Source of the DNA: a virus
Strand: one strand, 5' to 3'
Virus record (IMG/VR): IMGVR_UViG_3300030333_002569
Location: 2,531-22,896 of that record
DNA length: 20,366 nt
How positions within the stretch are numbered: position 1 is the stretch's first letter; every line of letters starts with the position of its first letter. The notes beneath the pieces were generated by a model. It was not told the DNA's origin. It saw only the letters and a list, made by a program, of their open reading frames with translations, and ran no database searches. Positions 16,067 through 20,366 of the stretch are shown here, one piece after another. The position numbers and the translations under genes are program-made.

Positions 16067-18128
16067 AATAATAACTTTTGGTGGAATGGCTCCACAAATA
16101 TCTCCAAGGCTTCTTGCAGATGACATCGCACAAACAGCACAAGATGTTTTATTAGAAAGTAGTCGCCTTGTCCCTATTACAGACCATAGCGCTATGACAT
16201 CCAATTTAGGCGGTGGAGGTTCTACTTTAACAACTTCTGACCGTACTACTATTTATAAATACGAATATGATTCTACTTATAAATGGCTAGAATGGACAGA
16301 AGACGTAGACGTGGCTCCTGGACCTGTTGCAGGTAATACACAAGACAGACTGTATTGGACAGGGGAAGGAGGAGATTCTGGTTTCCCACGTATGAGTATT
16401 GATACTGCTATTATTAACACAAGCGGAAGTGGTAAATACCCTCGTACTTCTTATCGTTTAGGTATACCTGCCCCTACTTCTAGTGAAACACCGAGTTCAA
16501 TTATTACTGCAAGCACAGTGCAAGGTAATGCAATTACGTTTGATGGTTCTAGTTCAAGTGTTGTAGTAGTTGCAGATGAGACTATAACTGTTACGGCAGA
16601 TCAATATACAGCCTTAGCTAATGGAGATGCTGTTATTTATGGTAACGGGGGTGGTTCTGATATTGGTGGGTTAAGCAATAACACAACTTACTACGTTATT
16701 CGTGGCGCGTCCCCCAAGATTAAATTAGCAACTACGTTTGCGAATGCAATTGCTGGTAGTGCTATTAATCTTACGGCTGTGGGTTCTGGTTCTTCGCATG
16801 TGTTGACTCCTCTAGATGATGGTTCGCAAACTAAGTACAGTACATCCTACGTGTACACGTTTGTGTCCGCATATGGGGAAGAAGGACCTCCTTCTCTTGC
16901 TTCAGCTGTGTTTGACAAAGTGGATGGCCAAACTGTACAAGTAACGCTGCCTGCTACAAGTTTAAGCGGCACAGGGCGTACAAACACAAATGTTACACAC
17001 AAACGCCTGTACAGATCTAACACGGGTTCTAATACTACGGCGTTTCAATTTGTCGCTGAAATGACGCTTGGCACTACAACTTATAATGATTCTCTTGATA
17101 ACGATGAGTTAGCAGAGGTTATACCATCAACTTATTGGATCGGACCGCCAAACGAGGACACCGGTACGTATCCCGAGGGACCTATGCTTGGTCTAACTGC
17201 TATGCCAAATGGTATTTTTGCAGGGTTTAGAGGTAAAAGACTTTATTTTTCAGAGGCTTACATGCCACACGCGTGGCCCGTTAGCTACCGCATCACAATT
17301 GAAGAGGAAATTGTAGCAATAGGTATGGCAGGCAACGGGCTTATTGTCACAACTAAAGGTACACCGTACTTGGTTTCAGGTACAGATCCAAGAGCTATGC
17401 AGGTTCTACGTATTGAAGCAGCACAAGCTTGTTTAAATAAAGCATCGCTCGTGGACATGGGTGACATGGTTATGTACGCAGGTGCTGACGGACTTGTAGC
17501 CGCTGCTGGTACTGACGTGCAAGTCATTACTGAGGGTATTATTTCTCCACAACAATGGAGAACGGACTACTACCCAACAGCCTTAAAAGGTTTTAGATGG
17601 GAAGGTAAGTATGTAGGGCTATATACAAGCGGTAGTAACTATGGTGGATTTATATTTGACCCAAGAGGCGGTAAAAATACACTTGCTTTGCTTACACAAA
17701 CCAGCTCTACAGACGCAGCTGGTGGGTTTACTGACCCAGACGATAACGAACTGTATATTATTATTGATAACGCAGTTAAAAAGTTTCAGGGTGGCACTAC
17801 CTATCAAACTTTTACTTGGAAGAGTAAAGAGTTTGTGCCACCCAAACCTACAAGCATGGGGTTTTTAAAAGTTGATGCAGAGGCTTGGCCTGTAACAGTT
17901 AAAGTATACGGAGACGGTACTCTTTATTATCACGCGACAATTAGTACTTCTGGTAATGCGTATGCAGTAACTGGCTCAACTCCAAGTTTTAATGCAACAG
18001 ATATACCAGAGCCTGTAGTTAGACTACCCGCAACTGTTGCTAATTCTTTTTCAATTCAAATTGAAGCAGCTAAAGTTGTTAACGAAGTATGTATCGCGGA
18101 GTCTATAGATGAAATAAGAGGTGTATAG
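16053..18128 (+). CDS. Probable tail nozzle / tail tube-end structural protein
   Basis: 691 residues. The N-terminus (FGGMAPQISPRLLADDIAQTAQDV, in two pieces, then SSRLVPI) resembles the opening of short-tail nozzle proteins: a Gly-Gly turn, PRLL, AQxAxxVxLxSxxLxP. A beta insertion at about 160-253 (NGGGSDIGGLSNNTTYYVI ... SAINLTAVGSGSSHVLTP) is a module I recall from many marine proteins. A FnIII-like part follows at about 262-355 (TSYVYTFVSAYGEEGPPS), then repeated beta blades and a C-terminal beta domain (WKSKEFVPPKPTSMGFLKV ... ESIDEI). It would sit at the distal tail, perhaps holding the fibres. The start overlaps the previous gene by 14 bases; the stop overlaps the next start by one base. 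The nozzle role rests on motif analogy, not alignment. Confidence 0.6.
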   Translation: MAYFKIITFGGMAPQISPRLLADDIAQTAQDVLLESSRLVPITDHSAMTSNLGGGGSTLTTSDRTTIYKYEYDSTYKWLEWTEDVDVAPGPVAGNTQDRLYWTGEGGDSGFPRMSIDTAIINTSGSGKYPRTSYRLGIPAPTSSETPSSIITASTVQGNAITFDGSSSSVVVVADETITVTADQYTALANGDAVIYGNGGGSDIGGLSNNTTYYVIRGASPKIKLATTFANAIAGSAINLTAVGSGSSHVLTPLDDGSQTKYSTSYVYTFVSAYGEEGPPSLASAVFDKVDGQTVQVTLPATSLSGTGRTNTNVTHKRLYRSNTGSNTTAFQFVAEMTLGTTTYNDSLDNDELAEVIPSTYWIGPPNEDTGTYPEGPMLGLTAMPNGIFAGFRGKRLYFSEAYMPHAWPVSYRITIEEEIVAIGMAGNGLIVTTKGTPYLVSGTDPRAMQVLRIEAAQACLNKASLVDMGDMVMYAGADGLVAAAGTDVQVITEGIISPQQWRTDYYPTALKGFRWEGKYVGLYTSGSNYGGFIFDPRGGKNTLALLTQTSSTDAAGGFTDPDDNELYIIIDNAVKKFQGGTTYQTFTWKSKEFVPPKPTSMGFLKVDAEAWPVTVKVYGDGTLYYHATISTSGNAYAVTGSTPSFNATDIPEPVVRLPATVANSFSIQIEAAKVVNEVCIAESIDEIRGV

Positions 18129-19813
18129 TGGCTGAGACTAAAATACCTTCCATTTATAGAGTTCCTTCTAACACAGAACCAGAGCTAAAACGATATCTAG
18201 AGTCTGTACAAGAGGCGGTAGAGGTTCGTCTTGGGCGGCGTGGAGATGAACTTGATCAAGCTGTTACTTATAGAGATCTAATTGATTCTAACTTAGCTCA
18301 GAAAGCTTCTAGGCTTAATAGAGTTATAGAACCTATAACAGAAGACCCTACTCCTTCTATGCCTTTCAATACTATTCCTCAAAATGTAAAGGCGAGTGGT
18401 GCTTTTACTAAGATTCTTGTGACGTGGGACGACCATCAAATGGGCAGTTTGTTTGCACGAGCTGAAATATGGCGAAGTGGAATAAACGATCTTAACGCAG
18501 CTACGCTACAAGGGTCTGTTTATGGCTCAGTGTTTACGGATACAGTAGACTACAATACTACTATGTACTACTGGGTGCGCTTCGTACAGCGTGCAACTTC
18601 TGTTAGTGGCGATGAAACTTTTGGTCAGTTTTCTTCTCCTGCTGCAAGTGCTACAACATCTGCAAATATTTCAGCGGTTATGACTACGTTAAGCGAAACT
18701 TTAGCCGATATGCCTGGTTATAATTTACTTTCAACTACTGCAACAGCTGCGGTAGTTATAAAATCTAGCAGTGAACCTAGTACACGAGTTGGGGGCGGAG
18801 CGCTACAAGTTAATGATCTTTGGTCAGATACTGATGATGGTCAGTTGTATATGCGTAACTCAGCTAACAATGCGTGGGTAGCAGCACGTGATGCTACTTT
18901 AGTTACTACAGTAAACAGTTTAAGTTCTACAGTTACATCAAATTCAAGTAGCCTTGCAACTGCTAATAGCAATATAGCAACTTTAACTACAGAAAATACT
19001 GCTAGGGCTACGGAAATTGATAATCTTGAAGCGGACGTTGGTAAAAAATATGGGGGTAGGGTACTAACTACAAATGGGTCTAAAGATGTAAAAGTAGAAA
19101 CTATGGCTAATACAGCTAATAGCACTACAACTGCGGCCCATGGTATTACAAGCGATGATGTTACTGCAGGGGTATTTGTGTCTTTAAAAAATATTTCTGC
19201 TACAGGAGGATTAACAGCAGAGCAATTAAATAAAACTTTTAAAGTAACTTCTAGACTTAGCAATTCAAGGTTACAAGTCCAAGTTGTTGGAGACGCTGCA
19301 ACAAGTGCTGCAACAAGCGCTACAGTTGTAGACGGGTTAACAGTTGGTGCAAACGCAGGTCTAGCTCAGTTAGCAACAGTTACTGCGGATATTGAGGGGA
19401 ACGCACATTCTGCTTATGTAATGCAAGTTTCTGCAAATGGTTCTGTAGCTGGGATGGTACTTGAAGCAGTTGCTCAAGATGGAGTTACAGCTACCGCTGT
19501 ACAGTTCCAGGCTGATAAGTTTGCAATATGGAACGATAACAACGGAAGCACCGCTCCCTTTATTGTAAGCAGTAACACCGTTTATATAGCTAACGCTATG
19601 ATCCAAGATGCAGCCATAACAAACGCTAAAATAGCAGATGCTACAATTGAATCAGCTAAGATCGTTACGCTTAATGCAGATAAAATAAGATCAGGTACTA
19701 TTGAAGCTTCGACCGTGTTAAAAATAGGTTCTTCTGGTAGTGGTGCAACAGACCAACGTATTGAAATAAGCGCTTCAGGTAATAGAATATTAGTAGTGGA
19801 TGATTCATCGTAA
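18128..19813 (+). CDS. Lambda-J-like receptor-binding tail protein (FnIII, coiled coil, DUF1983-like end)
   Basis: 561 residues from a GTG that overlaps the previous stop (TAGTG). The conserved opening (IPSIYRVPSNTEPELKRYL, then VRLGRRGDELDQAVTYRDL) supports this start. Domains in order: helical head 1-70, FnIII-like 80-178 (ILVTWDDHQ, AEIWRS, YYWVRFVQRA), coiled coil about 255-305, an inserted beta module 313-400 (TTNGSKDVKVE ... AAHGITSDD ... FKVTSRLSNSRLQVQV), and a C-terminal part 415-520 with FQADKFAIWNDNNGSTAPF, NTVYIANAMIQDAAITNAKI and ATIESAKI repeats. The last part resembles the DUF1983 region of lambda host-specificity protein J. It likely forms a central tail-tip fibre that contacts the receptor. 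It is shorter than lambda J and lacks the large N-terminal hub part, which fits a non-siphovirus tail. Confidence 0.75.
   Translation: MAETKIPSIYRVPSNTEPELKRYLESVQEAVEVRLGRRGDELDQAVTYRDLIDSNLAQKASRLNRVIEPITEDPTPSMPFNTIPQNVKASGAFTKILVTWDDHQMGSLFARAEIWRSGINDLNAATLQGSVYGSVFTDTVDYNTTMYYWVRFVQRATSVSGDETFGQFSSPAASATTSANISAVMTTLSETLADMPGYNLLSTTATAAVVIKSSSEPSTRVGGGALQVNDLWSDTDDGQLYMRNSANNAWVAARDATLVTTVNSLSSTVTSNSSSLATANSNIATLTTENTARATEIDNLEADVGKKYGGRVLTTNGSKDVKVETMANTANSTTTAAHGITSDDVTAGVFVSLKNISATGGLTAEQLNKTFKVTSRLSNSRLQVQVVGDAATSAATSATVVDGLTVGANAGLAQLATVTADIEGNAHSAYVMQVSANGSVAGMVLEAVAQDGVTATAVQFQADKFAIWNDNNGSTAPFIVSSNTVYIANAMIQDAAITNAKIADATIESAKIVTLNADKIRSGTIEASTVLKIGSSGSGATDQRIEISASGNRILVVDDSS
19295..19318 (+). 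repeat. Two tandem 12-base repeats in the J-like gene
   Basis: GCTGCAACAAGT is followed at once by GCTGCAACAAGC, encoding Ala-Ala-Thr-Ser twice; a partial third copy follows. It probably arose by slippage in a flexible linker. Confidence 0.6.
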
Positions 19814-20361
19814 TGGCAAACAGAGTATTAATAGGAAATAAATCAGCTTCAGCTTCGCCCGGAACTAATTACGGATACGGAATGTACGTGTCAAAAGCCG
19901 GTAAAGATGTACTTACTTGTGGCAGAAAAGATTTACTGTTTGATTCTAGTCAAGGTACAGGAGCTTCTGGCTTTATATATGCCGAAGGGCAACAGTCTTC
20001 GTTAAGTTCTGCTTTAAATTTTTTAACGACTAATTCAAAAGACAATCTTGGTTATATACCTCTTGTCATACACGCTGAGGACATGCAACAGTCGCACAAT
20101 TGGGCAACCTCTGCAGGAAACCAAACAGACGAATGGTATGCAACCCGTGTGGATCTCATAAAAACAACCTCTTCTACAATTACTCCTATTAAAATGGGCT
20201 ATGGTGTTAATGCTAATCTTCCTTCTGACGGTCGAAGAACTTCAAATGCAGATGTTGGGCTAGGCTCAAGCCAAGCGTGTACAAATATTGGTTTTGTGGT
20301 ATTAAAAATACCGTGTGCTTATGGGTATATGAACAGCACTTATTTTGAGGAGACAGACTAA
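19813..20361 (+). CDS. Conserved phage protein of unknown function downstream of the J-like gene
   Basis: 182 residues, start overlapping the J-like stop (TAATG). It begins MANRVLIGNKSAS, then NYGYGMYVSKAGKDVLTCGRKDLLFDS. I recall this opening (a Gly-Tyr-Gly turn, YVSK.G.DVLT, LLF) from small proteins beside tail-tip genes in many phages. It has two cysteines in the C-terminal half and one in the N-terminal half, no signal peptide and no membrane segment. It is probably virion-associated, perhaps capping or decorating the tail tip. The gene call is firm; the role is unknown. Confidence 0.72.
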   Translation: MANRVLIGNKSASASPGTNYGYGMYVSKAGKDVLTCGRKDLLFDSSQGTGASGFIYAEGQQSSLSSALNFLTTNSKDNLGYIPLVIHAEDMQQSHNWATSAGNQTDEWYATRVDLIKTTSSTITPIKMGYGVNANLPSDGRRTSNADVGLGSSQACTNIGFVVLKIPCAYGYMNSTYFEETD

Positions 20362-20366
20362 TGGCT
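20361..20366 (+). CDS. Start of a further gene, cut by the right edge
   Basis: ATG GCT overlaps the preceding stop in the same TAATG arrangement used at four other gene junctions in the window. Only Met-Ala is visible, so nothing can be said about the product. Confidence 0.45.

Noticed and set aside
18841-19263. 140-codon open frame on the - strand
   Set aside because: Antisense shadow of the Ser/Thr-rich J-like gene, hydrophobic because of its complementary codons; no ribosome site or recognisable protein.
19359-19400. tRNA-like TAGCTCAGTTAGC (D-arm pattern)
   Set aside because: No matching acceptor stem or T-arm (GGTTCGA-like) downstream; it codes for GLAQLATV in the J-like gene.

Overview
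The window is a late-gene segment of a tailed bacteriophage (Caudoviricetes) genome. Thirteen genes lie on the + strand, two of them cut by the window edges. There is no gene on the - strand, no RNA gene, no CRISPR array and no mobile element. Genes overlap by 1 to 20 bases or are separated by at most 40 bases. The DNA is AT-rich, and the fibre and tail proteins are of types I know mainly from marine phages and marine viral metagenomes, so a marine bacterial host is the best guess. No gene here identifies the host. A short-tailed (podovirus-like) particle is suggested by the giant internal protein and a nozzle-like tail protein, but it is not proven.

Layout. (1) From the left edge to 6833: the 3' part of a giant gene, at least 2276 codons, for a polyvalent-type protein probably ejected into the host. 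It has Gly-rich hydrophobic segments, a zinc metallopeptidase (HELGH) in the middle and a C-terminal LPD38-like region with two hydrophobic segments. (2) 6864-8707: three small structural genes, namely a BppU-N-like beta-sandwich protein, a protein built of about 13 degenerate repeats of roughly 20 residues, and a conserved small virion protein. (3) 8721-15491: three consecutive long fibre genes. Each ends in a different peptidase-S74 intramolecular chaperone with its Ser/Lys pair intact. Only the first carries an obvious virion-anchor domain. (4) 15492-15531: the longest gap (40 bases), with a promoter-like site, an inverted repeat and a strong Shine-Dalgarno. (5) 15532-16066: a DUF6447-like small protein and a coiled-coil protein with a C-terminal membrane segment (XhlA/holin-like). 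(6) 16053-20361: a probable tail nozzle protein, a lambda-J-like receptor-binding protein (FnIII, coiled coil, DUF1983-like) and a conserved small protein, then the first two codons of another gene.

How they work together. The nozzle-like and J-like proteins would form the tail tip, the S74 fibres would bind host surface polymers, and the giant protein would enter the cell with the DNA. The S74 domains should trimerise each fibre and then cut themselves off. Base composition changes inside the first fibre gene, between its anchor and its shaft. The stretch from about 9.8 to 15.5 kb therefore looks like an exchangeable receptor-binding cassette whose right edge coincides with the candidate promoter. 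This cassette, with three different autocleaving fibre ends in tandem, and the giant ejected metallopeptidase protein are the two most interesting systems in the window.
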